From assembly GCF_003999375.1 (NCBI RefSeq), contig NZ_RJLC01000010.1:310001-374000 (forward strand): 64,000 bases of DNA. The letters run 5' to 3'. Positions within the stretch are counted from its first letter, which is position 1. Each line of letters begins with the position of its first letter. The position numbers and the translations under genes are program-made. Below, one piece after another: positions 48,237 to 58,334 of the stretch. The notes under the pieces were generated by a model. It made no database searches and was not told the DNA's origin. It saw only the letters and a program-made list of their open reading frames with translations. This DNA comes from Pseudidiomarina mangrovi (GTDB lineage: Bacteria; Pseudomonadota; Gammaproteobacteria; Enterobacterales; Alteromonadaceae).

Positions 48237-49028
48237 CTATTCGGTCGTGGTTGCTATGGGGCGCATAGCAATGTGTTGCTGGGCCAGATAGTGTTTCAAT
48301 TCACCGATATTTATCACGCCTTTGTGAAAGACCGACGCTGCTAAAGCACCATCGACATTGGCTTGTGAAAACACCTGAGCAAAGTGCTCCATAGTGCCAG
48401 CGCCGCCAGAGGCAATTAGTGGTACTGGGCAAATATCGCGCATGTGGCTGAGCTGGTCGATATCATAGCCGCGCCGCACGCCATCTTGATTCATGCAATT
48501 CAAGACAATTTCACCGGCGCCACGGGCGATAACTTCGAGCAGCCAATCACCAGTTTGCCAGCGCGTACGCTGAGTTCGGCTTTCGTCACCGGTAAATTGA
48601 AATACCTCATAGCGGCCGTTTTCGGCATTGTAGAAGCTATCAATGCCGATGACGATGCATTGCTGCCCGAATTCATCGACCAAACGGTCAATTAGGCTGG
48701 GGTCACGCAGTGCCGGCGAGTTAATCGAGATTTTGTCCGCACCCATAGCAAGAATTTCGCGCGCTTGATCAATACTGCTAATGCCACCGGCCACGGTGAA
48801 GGGGATATCTATCAGCCGGGCAATGCGTTCAACCCATGACTTATCGACCACGCGGGCATCGCTAGAGGCGGTGATATCGTAAAACACCAATTCATCAGCA
48901 CCGGCGGCGGCATAACGGGCAGCTAGCGGTTCAATGGCGCCGATCACTTCGTGGTTGCGAAACTGCACGCCTTTCACCACTTCACCATTGCGTACATCAA
49001 GACAAGGAATTATGCGGCGGGCCAACAT
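48237..49028 (-). CDS. hisF: Imidazole glycerol phosphate synthase, cyclase subunit
   Basis: The 263-residue TIM barrel begins [22 protein letters not shown], containing the catalytic Asp of the first strand, with the second catalytic Asp in the VIGIDSFY strand. The phosphate loops are TVAGGISS and LIASGGAGT. With HisH it converts PRFAR and ammonia to imidazole glycerol phosphate and AICAR. It overlaps hisA by 19 bases and precedes hisIE by 9. Confidence 0.97.
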   Translation of the reverse strand: MLARRIIPCLDVRNGEVVKGVQFRNHEVIGAIEPLAARYAAAGADELVFYDITASSDARVVDKSWVERIARLIDIPFTVAGGISSIDQAREILAMGADKISINSPALRDPSLIDRLVDEFGQQCIVIGIDSFYNAENGRYEVFQFTGDESRTQRTRWQTGDWLLEVIARGAGEIVLNCMNQDGVRRGYDIDQLSHMRDICPVPLIASGGAGTMEHFAQVFSQANVDGALAASVFHKGVINIGELKHYLAQQHIAMRPIATTTE

Positions 49029-49747
49029 GCCAAGGCCTCCTCAAGGGTAAATTTTCCGGTCAGCAGGGCTTTGCCCAATATGGCTGCGTCACACTGTACT
49101 GCTTGCAATTGGCGCAAATCATCAAGGCTGGCGATGCCACCTGAGGCCTGCACGATTAGTTGTGGGTAGCGGCGTTTGAGCTCGGCATACAGGGCAATAT
49201 TACTGCCACTCAACATGCCGTCGCGGCTAATATCAGTGCACAATACGTGGCGGAGACCATCAGCGGCAAAGCTATCAATTAACTGGTTGAGAGTTAAGTT
49301 CGAGGTTTCTTGCCAGCCATGGGTGGCGACGTAGGCCTTGCCATCGGCGGCGATATTGACATCTAACGCTAACACAATGGCGTCGGCACCGTAATCATTG
49401 AGCCAAGCTTGCACTAAGTGCGGTTGTTTGACTGCCAGCGAACCAATCACCGCGCGTTTAACCCCAGCATCAAAGAGTTGTTCGAGGTCTTGGCGGCTGC
49501 GCAAGCCACCACCAACTTGCACGGTCATGGTGGTGCTGGCGCTGATGCGCCGTAATAACTCGGTTTGCCGCTTAGCAGGGTCACGAGCACCATCCAAATC
49601 AACCAAGTGCAGGTACTGAGCACCAGCGCCTTGATAGGCTTGTACCAATGGCAATGGATCACTGGCGAAGGTGGTTTGCCGGGCAAAGTCACCTTGCTGC
49701 AGGCGCACCACGTTACCGTCAATCAGATCAAGCGCGGGTATCAGCAT
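49010..49747 (-). CDS. hisA: Phosphoribosylformimino-AICAR phosphate isomerase
   Basis: The 245-residue TIM barrel is homologous to His[22 protein letters not shown] at the start, VQVGGGLRS in the phosphate loop, [14 protein letters not shown] with the second catalytic Asp, and [13 protein letters not shown]. It isomerises ProFAR to PRFAR. It overlaps hisH by 20 bases and hisF by 19, so this part of the operon is tightly coupled. Confidence 0.97.
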   Translation of the reverse strand: MLIPALDLIDGNVVRLQQGDFARQTTFASDPLPLVQAYQGAGAQYLHLVDLDGARDPAKRQTELLRRISASTTMTVQVGGGLRSRQDLEQLFDAGVKRAVIGSLAVKQPHLVQAWLNDYGADAIVLALDVNIAADGKAYVATHGWQETSNLTLNQLIDSFAADGLRHVLCTDISRDGMLSGSNIALYAELKRRYPQLIVQASGGIASLDDLRQLQAVQCDAAILGKALLTGKFTLEEALACWPAA

Positions 49748-50345
49748 CAGTCAGCTCCAAAAAACGTTTAAGGATGCGCGCACCCACGGCACCTGAGCGC
49801 TCCGGGTGAAATTGCGCACCGTAAAAATTGTGGTGGCGGATCATCGCCGCAAAGGTCTGGCCGTAATGGCTGCTAGCAATAGTGTAGGCGTCGGTAGCCA
49901 CGGCATAGCTATGCACAAAGTAGGCGTAATCACCGTCATTAAAGCTATCAAAAGCGCCATCACCGACGTTTTTAAGGGTATTCCAACCCATGTGTGGTAA
50001 CGGTAAGCCATTGCCGAGCAAGCGTTCAGTGCGCGCTGGGATCACATTTAAGCAGTCGACATTACCCTCAGCAGACCAAGCGGTGAGTAACTGCATGCCC
50101 AAACAAATACCGAGTACGGGCTGCTGTAAGTTGCGAATGACTTCAACTAGCTGCAGTTGCTGTAAATTACGCATGGCCGCTTGCGCAGTGCCAACCCCCG
50201 GTAAGATGACTTTATCGGCGGCTTGGATCTGTTCTGCCTCGGCAGTTACCAATGGCGTAACACCCAGCCGCTCAAGAGCAAAGCGTACCGAATTTAAGTT
50301 AGCGCAGGCGGTATCAATGATCACCACACTGTTGTTGACACTCAT
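49728..50345 (-). CDS. hisH: Imidazole glycerol phosphate synthase, glutamine amidotransferase subunit
   Basis: The 205-residue class I amidotransferase has [13 protein letters not shown] (oxyanion region), the nucleophile elbow [11 protein letters not shown] with the catalytic Cys, and the His/Glu pair in [10 protein letters not shown]. It supplies ammonia to HisF. Its start overlaps the hisB stop by four bases and its end overlaps hisA by 20. Confidence 0.97.
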   Translation of the reverse strand: MSVNNSVVIIDTACANLNSVRFALERLGVTPLVTAEAEQIQAADKVILPGVGTAQAAMRNLQQLQLVEVIRNLQQPVLGICLGMQLLTAWSAEGNVDCLNVIPARTERLLGNGLPLPHMGWNTLKNVGDGAFDSFNDGDYAYFVHSYAVATDAYTIASSHYGQTFAAMIRHHNFYGAQFHPERSGAVGARILKRFLELTDADTRA

Positions 50346-51418
50346 GCCAGCATTCCTTTACTAGACGGCATAGCGCCGTCGCTGGTACGCGCAACCGCAG
50401 CGCGCAGGGCGCGGCCAAACACTTTGAATAAGCTTTCTACCTGGTGGTGACAGTTGCCTTCGGTGGTGCTTAAGTGCAATGAAATGGCCATGGTGTCGCA
50501 CAGCGAACGGAAAAAGTGTGGTACAAGTTCGGTTGATAAATCACCCACTTTGTCGCGGCTGAAATCGGCATTGAAGACTAAATACGGACGGCCCGAGAGG
50601 TCGAGCAAACACTCGGCACGGCATTCGTCCATTGGCAGGGCAAAGCCAAAGCGGCCAATGCCGCGTTTGTCCCCTAACGCTTGGCGCAGCGCGGTACCAA
50701 GAGCCAATGCGGTATCCTCCACACTGTGGTGCTCATCAATGTGTAAATCGCCTTGCACCTTGACCTGCAGAGCAATACCAGCGTGAGTGGCGATTTGCTC
50801 GAGCATGTGGTCGAAAAAGCCCACCCCAGTGGCTATCGAAATTGGGCCGGTGGCGTCCAGATTAACCGTTACATCAATGGCGGTTTCACGGGTACTACGG
50901 TTAATATTCGCGCTACGCGGCTTATCCAATAATTGGGCTTGGATAGCACGCCAGTTGGTGGCGTTGCGATCATAGCGTAGCCCGCGGATACCCATATTAG
51001 CCGCCAGTTGCATATCGGTGTCGCGGTCACCAATCACGTAAGAGTCGGTGAAATCTACTTTGCCTTGTTGCAGATAGTCGGCCACCAAGCCAAGCTTAGG
51101 CTTACGGCAACTGCAGTTATCGCTATCAAAGTGCGGGCAAATCAGCACGTCATCAAAGCGAATGCCTTGCGATTCGAAGATTTGCATCATCAACTGGTGT
51201 GGTGCATCAAAGTCGGCCTGCGGAAAGCTGTCAGTACCCAGACCATCTTGGTTGCTGACCATGACTAATCGGTAGCCAGCAGCTTGCAACGCCAGTAGGG
51301 CAGGCACTACCGACGGTTCAAATTGCAGTTTGGCTAAACTATCGAGTTGCTTATCGATTGGTGGCTCTTCAACCAGGGTGCCGTCACGATCGATAAAAAG
51401 AATACGTTGTGCGCTCAT
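50342..51418 (-). CDS. hisB: Bifunctional histidinol-phosphatase / imidazoleglycerol-phosphate dehydratase
   Basis: The 358-residue fusion has an N-terminal HAD phosphatase domain ([15 protein letters not shown] with the DxD nucleophile, [15 protein letters not shown] zinc loop, YVIGDRDTD) and a C-terminal dehydratase domain from about residue 168 ([51 protein letters not shown]). This fused form is typical of gammaproteobacteria. Four-base overlaps link it to hisC and hisH. Confidence 0.97.
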   Translation of the reverse strand: MSAQRILFIDRDGTLVEEPPIDKQLDSLAKLQFEPSVVPALLALQAAGYRLVMVSNQDGLGTDSFPQADFDAPHQLMMQIFESQGIRFDDVLICPHFDSDNCSCRKPKLGLVADYLQQGKVDFTDSYVIGDRDTDMQLAANMGIRGLRYDRNATNWRAIQAQLLDKPRSANINRSTRETAIDVTVNLDATGPISIATGVGFFDHMLEQIATHAGIALQVKVQGDLHIDEHHSVEDTALALGTALRQALGDKRGIGRFGFALPMDECRAECLLDLSGRPYLVFNADFSRDKVGDLSTELVPHFFRSLCDTMAISLHLSTTEGNCHHQVESLFKVFGRALRAAVARTSDGAMPSSKGMLA

Positions 51419-52521
51419 GCTGGGAGCCTCGCAATAAGTTGGTCCATTTCGGTGGCGCTGCCAATACTAATACGAACGCTGTTAGAAAGCGCAAATTGTT
51501 TCGATTGGTTGCGGATTAATATGCCATCGGCGCTAAGTTGTTGCACTAATCCCTCGGCATCACTGACTTTGAGTAATACAAAGTTGGTTACGCTTGGGTA
51601 GATCTGTTGCACCCAGCTGCGCCCTTGTAGCTCTTTAAGCAGGCGTTGGCGTTGATTGATGGTGTCATCGCGAAGCTGCCACATGGCGGCAATAGCATCG
51701 GCCTGCAGCGCGTTAATGGCACCGTCAATGGTGGGTTGCGGCAGCGGGTACGGTGCAATCACTTTTTGTAATACCGTGATGATACTGCTGGCAGCCAGCA
51801 CAAAACCGCAGCGCAGGGCGGCTAAACCGAAGGCTTTCGACAGCGTGCGCAACACCACCAATTGCGGGTAGCGCTCAAGCCAACTGGCCACGCCCATGGT
51901 GTGGCTGCTGCGTTGTGCAGTGAACTCGATGTAGGCTTCGTCGACTACGACCAAGGCTTGCTCGCCGACTAATTCGAGTAATGCTATTAGATCAGCACCA
52001 TCCAGTGGGTTGCCTAACGGGTTGGACGGGCTGCACACGAACACCAGTTTAACGCTGCTAAGATTATTGCGGATACCTTCTAGATCAAGTTGCCAGTTAG
52101 CCCCACCGCGTTGTTGTAACGGCACCTGCACGGTGTCTGAGCCGTGGGTTTGGGCGCTGATAGCATACATGCCGTAGGTTGGCGGACAAATCAAGATGCG
52201 ATCTTGTTTGGGCTCACAAAAGGCCCGGATCAATAACTCAATCGCTTCATCGCTACCACGCCCACTCAGTACCTGATCGACTGCGACTCCGGCATAATCT
52301 GCGTAGGCTTGATTCAGCACCGCGCTTTGAAACGGTGGGTAACGGTTGTTATCAACGCCGCCTGGTGCTGTTGATGGCGTTCGCGGCGCTTCATTGGCGT
52401 TGAGCCAAATTCCACCACCACTCATACTGCGCCGCGCTGATGCATAGGGCACTAAGTCGCGCAGGTGACTGCGTTGTAACCGCTCAGCCATGTTAGTTTG
52501 ATTGGTTAAATCGGCACTCAT
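51415..52521 (-). CDS. hisC: Histidinol-phosphate aminotransferase
   Basis: The 368-residue fold-type I aminotransferase has [12 protein letters not shown] near the N-terminus, [31 protein letters not shown] (cofactor Asp), and the PLP lysine in [17 protein letters not shown]. It transaminates imidazole acetol phosphate. It overlaps hisD upstream and hisB downstream by four bases each. Confidence 0.97.
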   Translation of the reverse strand: MSADLTNQTNMAERLQRSHLRDLVPYASARRSMSGGGIWLNANEAPRTPSTAPGGVDNNRYPPFQSAVLNQAYADYAGVAVDQVLSGRGSDEAIELLIRAFCEPKQDRILICPPTYGMYAISAQTHGSDTVQVPLQQRGGANWQLDLEGIRNNLSSVKLVFVCSPSNPLGNPLDGADLIALLELVGEQALVVVDEAYIEFTAQRSSHTMGVASWLERYPQLVVLRTLSKAFGLAALRCGFVLAASSIITVLQKVIAPYPLPQPTIDGAINALQADAIAAMWQLRDDTINQRQRLLKELQGRSWVQQIYPSVTNFVLLKVSDAEGLVQQLSADGILIRNQSKQFALSNSVRISIGSATEMDQLIARLPA

Positions 52522-53816
52522 GCGTCAGCCTCCAGGCGGATTGTTACGGCGCGGGCATGCGCCGCTAAGCCCTCGGTTTCAGCTAATTCAACAATCGCTT
52601 CCGCTAAGTCGGCTAAGCCTTGCTGGCTGGCTTTTTGCACGGTGTAGCGACGATAGAAATCCAATAAGCCAAGGCTACTGTAGTTGCGGGCAAAGCCATA
52701 GGTCGGTAGCACGTGGTTGGTCCCGGTGGCATAATCACCGCCGGCCTCTGGGGTATAGTGACCAACGAAGATCGAGCCAGCAAAGGTTAAGCGTTCCAAC
52801 AGGTTGTCAGCACCATCAAGCTGCAAGGACAAGTGCTCAGGGGCATATTGCTGACTGATCGCTATTGCTTGATCAATGTTCTCCACTACGATCACTGAGC
52901 TACTGGTTAAGGCTTGCGTAGCAATGGCAGCGCGCGGTAACTGTGCGAGTTGCTCGGCGACTTGCTCAACTACCTGGGCGGCTAACTGCGCAGACGGAGT
53001 TAATAAGATGACTTGCGAGTCGGCACCGTGTTCTGCTTGGGAGAGTAAGTCAGCGGCGACAAATGCCGCCCGAGCGCTATCATCGGCAATAATCAGTAAC
53101 TCTGAAGGGCCGGCTGGCATATCAATCGCGGCACCGCGGGCATCTTGTGATACCAATTGCTTGGCAGCGGTCACGTAACTGTTGCCAGGGCCAAATATTT
53201 TGTCGACTTTGGCAAGAGATTCAGTGCCATAGGCGAGGGCGGCAATGGCTTGCGCACCGCCACAGCGATACACCTCCGTAATACCGCACAATTGCGCCAC
53301 ATACATAATAGCTGGTGATAATTGACCGGCCTTATCTGGTGGGCTCACCAACACGCGGCGACGACAGTTGGCCAATTGTGCTGGCACGCCGAGCATCAAT
53401 GCCGTTGATGGCAGCACCGCTGACCCACCCGGAATGTACAAGCCCACGGCATCGAGCGGGTGAAAGCGCTGGCTACAAATCACGCCCGGAGCCGTTTCAA
53501 CCGCTACGGTTTGTGGTTGTTGTGCAGCGTGGAAGGCGCGAATGGTGCTATAAGCCTTATCTATGGCGGCTTTGGTCTTGGCGGGTAATAGCGCAGCGCG
53601 GGCACTGATCTCGCTTGACTCAACGCGCAACTGCTGCAAATCAGGGCAATCGAACTGCTGGGTGTAGGCTAATACCGCGGCATCACCTTGCTCACGCACG
53701 GCACCGACGATGGTTTGCACTTGTTGTTGTAACGCAGCTGATTGCGCCATGGTCGGGCGTTCCAACAGCTGGGTTTGTTGAGCGACGTTCAGTGAATTCC
53801 AAGCAACAATTTGCAT
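52518..53816 (-). CDS. hisD: Histidinol dehydrogenase
   Basis: The 432-residue product has YIPGGSAVLPSTALMLGVPA (NAD-binding region), KVDKIFGPGNSYVTAAKQLV, DMPAGPSELLIIAD, the QAEHGADSQVILLT loop with the zinc/catalytic residues, and the C-terminal VGHYTPEAGGDYATGTNHVLPTYG. It oxidises histidinol to histidine in two steps. It lies 3 bases after hisG. Confidence 0.97.
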   Translation of the reverse strand: MQIVAWNSLNVAQQTQLLERPTMAQSAALQQQVQTIVGAVREQGDAAVLAYTQQFDCPDLQQLRVESSEISARAALLPAKTKAAIDKAYSTIRAFHAAQQPQTVAVETAPGVICSQRFHPLDAVGLYIPGGSAVLPSTALMLGVPAQLANCRRRVLVSPPDKAGQLSPAIMYVAQLCGITEVYRCGGAQAIAALAYGTESLAKVDKIFGPGNSYVTAAKQLVSQDARGAAIDMPAGPSELLIIADDSARAAFVAADLLSQAEHGADSQVILLTPSAQLAAQVVEQVAEQLAQLPRAAIATQALTSSSVIVVENIDQAIAISQQYAPEHLSLQLDGADNLLERLTFAGSIFVGHYTPEAGGDYATGTNHVLPTYGFARNYSSLGLLDFYRRYTVQKASQQGLADLAEAIVELAETEGLAAHARAVTIRLEADA

Positions 53817-53819
53817 TGA

Positions 53820-54728
53820 CTACCCCATCATTTTTTCAATTGGCATGACCAAAATAGAACTACAACCAATCGCTTTCAGTTGTTCCATGGTTTCCCAAAA
53901 TAAGGTTTCGGTACTTACCACGTGTACTGCGACCAGCTCATCGGTGTGGCTGAGTGGCAACACAGTCGGACGTTCAGCACCGGGCAGCAGTTGGCTGACT
54001 TGGTCTAATTTGGCTCGCGGTGCATGCAGCATAATGTATTTGCTTTCGCGTGCTTGCTGCACCCCATCAATACGTGGCAACAACTGATCAACGACCGCCT
54101 GCTTGGCTGCATTCAGTGGTTCTGGGCGTTGAATCAGCTGTGCTTGCGAGCGAAAAATTACATCACGCTCAACTAAGCCGTTAGCTTCTAAGGTGGCGCC
54201 AGTTGAGACCAAATCACACACCGCATCAGCGAGACCAGCACGCGGAGCAACTTCGACACTACCGGTTAAAATGGCATTGCTGGCTTTTACGCCGCGTTGG
54301 GCTAAATAGTTCTGTAGTAAATACGGATAGGTGGTAGCAATACGCTTACCCTGTAAATCGTTGACGCCACCGTAGGCTTCTTCTTTGGGTACCGCAATCG
54401 ATAAACGACACTGACCAAAGTCGAGCGCCCGCAGCCGTTTAAAGTCATTGGGTAGTTGCGTTGCTTGGCGCTCTAAACGCGCTTCTTCCAGCACGTTCTC
54501 GCCGACAATACCTAAGTCGACAACGCCATCCATCACCAAGCCAGGGATATCATCATCACGTACGCGCAGCAAATCAACCGGTTGGTTATTGCTGTGAGCC
54601 AGTAAGCGCGCCTCGTGCAGGCTAAATTTGAAACCACAGGCTTCAAGCATGGCAATGGATTCTTTGCTCAAGCGACCTGATTTTTGAATCGCGATAGTTA
54701 AACGTTTTGAATTCTTTTCAACGACCAT
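53820..54728 (-). CDS. hisG: ATP phosphoribosyltransferase (long form)
   Basis: The start is ATG 54728 ([21 protein letters not shown]), seven bases after GGAG. An ATG two codons upstream is too close to that sequence. The 302-residue product is the long hexameric form with the C-terminal regulatory ACT-like domain ([42 protein letters not shown]) that mediates feedback by histidine. The active-site blocks [25 protein letters not shown] and [30 protein letters not shown] are intact. It catalyses the first step from ATP and PRPP. The attenuator lies 14 bases upstream. Confidence 0.97.
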   Translation of the reverse strand: MVVEKNSKRLTIAIQKSGRLSKESIAMLEACGFKFSLHEARLLAHSNNQPVDLLRVRDDDIPGLVMDGVVDLGIVGENVLEEARLERQATQLPNDFKRLRALDFGQCRLSIAVPKEEAYGGVNDLQGKRIATTYPYLLQNYLAQRGVKASNAILTGSVEVAPRAGLADAVCDLVSTGATLEANGLVERDVIFRSQAQLIQRPEPLNAAKQAVVDQLLPRIDGVQQARESKYIMLHAPRAKLDQVSQLLPGAERPTVLPLSHTDELVAVHVVSTETLFWETMEQLKAIGCSSILVMPIEKMMG

Positions 54729-54741
54729 TGTCATTCTCCAT

Positions 54742-54777
54742 AAAAAAAACCCCCGCAAGGATTGCCTCGCGGGGGTT
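54742..54777 (-). terminator. Histidine operon attenuator terminator
   Basis: Read on the minus strand, CCCCCGCGAGG and CCTTGCGGGGG form an 11-bp stem (one G-U pair) around a four-base loop, flanked by AA/TT and followed by eight T. It stands between the leader peptide and hisG and is the terminator of the his attenuation control. Confidence 0.92.
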
Positions 54778-54789
54778 CTAGTAACATGC

Positions 54790-54816
54790 GAGGGCAACCA
54801 AATTTGGCCAGCCCTC
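54790..54816 (-). promoter_or_regulatory. Upstream hairpin of the his attenuator
   Basis: GAGGGC and GCCCTC enclose an inner CCAAATTTGG palindrome. The stem lies between the leader-peptide stop and the terminator. Alternative pairing of this region with the leader or the terminator strand would give the pause and antiterminator structures expected of his-type attenuation. The exact partners would need folding to decide. Confidence 0.6.
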
Positions 54817-54830
54817 AACGCACAACAAGG

Positions 54831-54881
54831 CTAAGCCGATCGTGAATGATGGTGATGGTGGTGCCCGTTGTTGTAGCGCAT
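54831..54881 (-). CDS. hisL: his operon leader peptide
   Basis: A 16-residue frame on the minus strand reads MRYNNGHHHHHHSRSA and then TAG. AGG lies seven bases before the ATG. Six consecutive His codons (mixed CAC/CAT) make ribosome progress depend on charged histidyl-tRNA, which is the hallmark of HisL. The E. coli leader has seven His in a similar place. It sits upstream of the attenuator hairpins and hisG. Confidence 0.93.
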   Translation of the reverse strand: MRYNNGHHHHHHSRSA

Positions 54882-54921
54882 ATGTATACCTGTAACAGTG
54901 ATTAGCTATAATCCAGGTGCA

Positions 54922-54950
54922 ATTGTATAGATTGATAATTGTTGGCGCAA
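54922..54950 (-). promoter_or_regulatory. Candidate his operon promoter
   Basis: On the minus strand TTGCGC (54950-54945) and TACAAT (54927-54922) are exactly 17 bases apart. Transcription would start near 54915, about 34 bases before the hisL start codon. Confidence 0.5.
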
Positions 54951-55114
54951 GTCGGTTTGTCTGGTTTTTAAGGGCTGCTAGAAAATTCTTGTATGTTAGT
55001 TGTCTAATTTTTGGCGGTTGTCTTCCCATAGGCAACAGCAACTCAACAGGCTTTATTTGAGTTCAGCCTCAGGCTATAGTCTCAGGCAGTGAAATGACTC
55101 GAGGCAGCGCAGTG

Positions 55115-55657
55115 ATGACAACCCGGTTAATGACAGTAGCATTGGTGAGTTTGGCGGTGATGTCATGGCACAGCGCTTGGGCTCAGGAAGAGGCACCAGG
55201 TAAGCAGATACCCGAAGGACAAATTAATGCCCAGCAGGCGCAGTTGGCGAATTTGCTGTACGGAAAAAAATACCTCGACCCGTACATGGTCAATTTTTTA
55301 AAGAACATGAGCGACATGGATTACGATTATGAGGGGGATGCGTTTATTACCGACGCTAACCCAACGCGGTTATGTATTTCTAACCTGCGCTACAACATCA
55401 GCGACTATGAAACCAATATCCTCGGCCCTTTTGTAACGCTGCGCTTAGATGAAGCGCTGCCGTCTATCATGGGCCTAGAAGACGGATTCTATTGGTCTGA
55501 GTTAAGCAATATTCAGCGTAACAATAATCAAGTTAGCTTCTGGTATTCGCCATACAACCAAACCCCAGGCACAATTTGGCTTAGTTCAGCCGATGAAGCA
55601 GCGCAGGTGGAGCAGGGTATGCGCTATCTCGCAGAAAACTGCAAGGGCTTGTGGTAA
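55115..55657 (+). CDS. Hypothetical exported protein
   Basis: Not recognised. The start is ATG 55115 or the GTG just before it at 55112, which is better spaced (seven bases) from GAGG at 55101-55104. The product of about 180 residues has a signal peptide (MTTRLMTVALVSLAVMSWHSAWA, then QEEAPG). The mature part of about 157 residues is rich in Tyr, Asn and Asp, with a Cys in each half (RLCISNLRY, LAENCKGLW) that could form a disulfide. No lipobox and no further membrane segment are seen. It lies 9 bases upstream of yoaA and is divergent from the his operon. Confidence 0.7.
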   Translation: MTTRLMTVALVSLAVMSWHSAWAQEEAPGKQIPEGQINAQQAQLANLLYGKKYLDPYMVNFLKNMSDMDYDYEGDAFITDANPTRLCISNLRYNISDYETNILGPFVTLRLDEALPSIMGLEDGFYWSELSNIQRNNNQVSFWYSPYNQTPGTIWLSSADEAAQVEQGMRYLAENCKGLW

Positions 55658-55665
55658 CTCGATTC

Positions 55666-57588
55666 ATGCCAACCATTAAGCAGTTATTTCAGCCGGACAG
55701 CCGTCTTGCTACTACGGTTCGCGGTTTCGCTCCGCGGGCTTCGCAAACCACCATGGCTGAAGCTGTGGCCAAGGCGCTAAAACAGCGCGGGCAATTAGTG
55801 GTGGAAGCCGAAACTGGAACTGGTAAAACCTATGCCTACCTGGTACCCACGCTATTAAGCGATGGTAAAGCGATTATTTCTACCGGTACCAAAAACCTGC
55901 AAGAACAGCTATTTCATCGTGATTTACCGGCGCTCAAAGCAGTGTTGGCACCGAACAAATCGGTGGCACTGCTCAAGGGGCGTGGCAACTACTTGTGTTT
56001 ACATCGTCTGAACCAAGCACTGATTGCCAGCGGTCAACACAACAAAACGCTGCAAAGTCAGCTGGTTGCCGTACGTAGTTGGTCGCAACGCACCGATGAC
56101 GGTGATGTGGGTACCATTAACATCCTACAAGAAGATGCCGAAGTACTGCCACAGGTGACCAGCACTGCAGAAAATTGCTTGGGCCGAGATTGTCCCGATT
56201 TTGACGACTGCTATGTGGTGAAGGCTCGAAAAAAAGCCTTGGAAGCTGATTTAGTGGTCGTCAATCATCATCTTTTCTTTGCCGATATGGCGCTCAAAGA
56301 TGTCGGTTTTGGTGAGCTAATTCCAGCCGCTGATGCGGTGATTTTTGACGAAGCGCATCAGTTACCTGATATCGCCAGTCAGTATTTTGGTGAGGCGGTA
56401 TCGAGTCGGCAAGTGCAAGAGCTGGCGCACGAGATGAAACTGCTTTACCTGGCAACCTTAAAAGACTTGAAGCAACTGGATAAAGCCGCCGATAAATTGC
56501 TCACTAGCCTGCGTGATTTCCGTTTGGTGTTTGCCAATGACCCAAGCCGTGGCAACTGGCGCACATTCCGCCAGCAAGCAGCGGTGCAGGCCGCAGCACT
56601 GGTTGTAGAAGAGCATCTAAGCTTTTTTCATGAGGTACTGAAAAGTGCGCTGGGCCGGCATAATGATTTAGATAATGGTTATGAGCGGTGTGGCCAGTTC
56701 CTGCATAAATGGCAGCAATTACAAGATACCAGCCGCACCGGCTATAGTTTTTGGTTCGAGACCACACCAAGGCAATTTACCTTGCATCAAACACCGCTGA
56801 GTGTCGCGGATAAATTTGGTGGCTATTTGCGCGCTAGCAATATGGCCTGGATCTTCACCTCAGCGACCCTTGCGGTGAATGAAGATTTTCATCACTTCAC
56901 CGACCAGCTCGGGTTACACCAACCGACCACGCTGTGTCTGCCCAGCCCATTCGATTTTCAGCAACAGGCCTTGCTATGTTTGCCACGCTATTTGCCGCAG
57001 CCGCATGAGCGCGGCATGGCCGAAGCGATTTTACAGATCGTGACGCAAGTCCTTGACGCCAACCAACAGGGCGGCACTTTCGTGCTGTTTACCAGTCACC
57101 GTATGCTGCAGATGATTGCTCAGCAGCTAGCGCTGGTGACTGAGCGGCCGTTGTTAGTGCAGGGCAGTACTAGTAAGCGTGATCTGCTGGAGCAATTTAT
57201 TACGCAGGGTAATGGTGTGCTGCTCGGGACCTCGAGTTTTTGGGAGGGTGTTGATGTGCGCGGTGATGCGCTGCGCTGCGTGATTATTGACAAGCTACCG
57301 TTTGCTTCTCCGGACGATCCGCTGCTACAAGCGCGCGTTGAAGATTGTCAGTTACGTGGCATCGATGCTTTTGCTCAGGTACAATTGCCGCAGGCTGTTA
57401 TTGCCTTAAAACAAGGCGCGGGCAGGCTGATCCGCGATGCCAGTGATCGTGGTGTGCTGATTGTGTGTGATCAGCGCTTGGTGAGCAAACCCTATGGCGG
57501 TATCTTTTTACAGAGCTTGCCTAACATGCGTCGTAGCCGCGATTTAAACGATGCCATCGAATTTTTACAACAGTGTGATACCCCATGA
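55666..57588 (+). CDS. yoaA: ATP-dependent helicase YoaA (DinG/XPD family)
   Basis: The start is ATG 55666 (MPTIKQLFQPDSRLA); a GTG at 55651 overlapping the upstream gene is less likely. The 640-residue superfamily 2 helicase has Walker A EAETGTGKT, four iron-sulfur cysteines (one in YLCLHRL, three in ENCLGRDCPDFDDCYVV), the DEAH box VIFDEAHQLPDIASQYFG, and the C-terminal motif VI QGAGRLIRD. The sequence resembles E. coli YoaA throughout; YoaA works with the HolC (chi) subunit in repair of replication forks. Its stop overlaps tsaB by four bases, the yoaA-tsaB order of E. coli. Confidence 0.94.
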   Translation: MPTIKQLFQPDSRLATTVRGFAPRASQTTMAEAVAKALKQRGQLVVEAETGTGKTYAYLVPTLLSDGKAIISTGTKNLQEQLFHRDLPALKAVLAPNKSVALLKGRGNYLCLHRLNQALIASGQHNKTLQSQLVAVRSWSQRTDDGDVGTINILQEDAEVLPQVTSTAENCLGRDCPDFDDCYVVKARKKALEADLVVVNHHLFFADMALKDVGFGELIPAADAVIFDEAHQLPDIASQYFGEAVSSRQVQELAHEMKLLYLATLKDLKQLDKAADKLLTSLRDFRLVFANDPSRGNWRTFRQQAAVQAAALVVEEHLSFFHEVLKSALGRHNDLDNGYERCGQFLHKWQQLQDTSRTGYSFWFETTPRQFTLHQTPLSVADKFGGYLRASNMAWIFTSATLAVNEDFHHFTDQLGLHQPTTLCLPSPFDFQQQALLCLPRYLPQPHERGMAEAILQIVTQVLDANQQGGTFVLFTSHRMLQMIAQQLALVTERPLLVQGSTSKRDLLEQFITQGNGVLLGTSSFWEGVDVRGDALRCVIIDKLPFASPDDPLLQARVEDCQLRGIDAFAQVQLPQAVIALKQGAGRLIRDASDRGVLIVCDQRLVSKPYGGIFLQSLPNMRRSRDLNDAIEFLQQCDTP

Positions 57589-58304
57589 CTTTGAATCTTT
57601 TAGCGCTCGATACCTCAACCGAACATTGCTCCGTGGCTCTGCAGGCCAATGGGCAGTTGTACCTGCGCGCAGCAGTGACACCGCGTGAGCACTCGCAGAA
57701 AATTCTCGGCTTTGTTGACGATGTTTTGCGCGAGGCTGGTATCAGCCTTCAGCAGCTGGATGGTTTAGTCAGTGGAATTGGACCGGGCAGTTTTACCGGT
57801 GTTCGTATTGGGGTGTCGGTAGCACAGGGTCTGGCGTTTAGTTGTGATTTGCCGGTATACCCAGTGGATACTTTGCAGGCCTTGGCGCAGCAAGCGATCC
57901 GTCTCGATGACAGTACTGATAGGGTGATTAGTGCAATTGATGCACGCATGGATGAAGTGTATCTCGCTACCTTTAAAAACGCTAATGGCCTAGCCGAGCA
58001 GCTGAGTGCCGCGCAAATGGCACCATTGACTGATTTGTCACAACAACCGTGGTGGCCGCATCTCGTTAATAACGCGCAAAAGTTGCAGGGTGCGGGAACT
58101 GGTTGGGCTGCCTACGCGTCTCAATTAGACCCTCAGCAGCAGGTCAGCGTGTGTGAAGCGGCCTTGTTGCCGCATGCACAGGATATGTTGCACATCGCCT
58201 TAGCAGCCATAGCAAATGGTGGTGCAGCGGTCAGCGCAGCTGAACTTCAGCCGTTGTATGTGCGTAATGAAGTAGCATGGAAAAAATTGCCCGGTCGTGA
58301 CTAA
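57585..58304 (+). CDS. tsaB: tRNA threonylcarbamoyladenosine biosynthesis protein TsaB
   Basis: The 239-residue ASKHA-fold product starts LLALDTSTEHCSVAL, with REHSQKILGFVDDVL and the GIGPGSFTGVRIGVSVAQGLA block, all diagnostic of TsaB (YeaZ). It is a non-catalytic scaffold that partners TsaD and TsaE to attach threonylcarbamoyl to A37 of ANN-decoding tRNAs. It is translationally coupled to yoaA by a four-base overlap and is followed after 30 bases by the slp gene. Confidence 0.95.
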   Translation: MTLNLLALDTSTEHCSVALQANGQLYLRAAVTPREHSQKILGFVDDVLREAGISLQQLDGLVSGIGPGSFTGVRIGVSVAQGLAFSCDLPVYPVDTLQALAQQAIRLDDSTDRVISAIDARMDEVYLATFKNANGLAEQLSAAQMAPLTDLSQQPWWPHLVNNAQKLQGAGTGWAAYASQLDPQQQVSVCEAALLPHAQDMLHIALAAIANGGAAVSAAELQPLYVRNEVAWKKLPGRD

Positions 58305-58334
58305 GGTACGGCCGTCGACGTAAGGAGTGGAACC

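Noticed and set aside
54831-54881. The six-histidine run as an engineered affinity tag
   Set aside because: It uses mixed CAC/CAT codons in a 16-residue frame ahead of a terminator and the complete his operon, which is exactly a HisL leader peptide.
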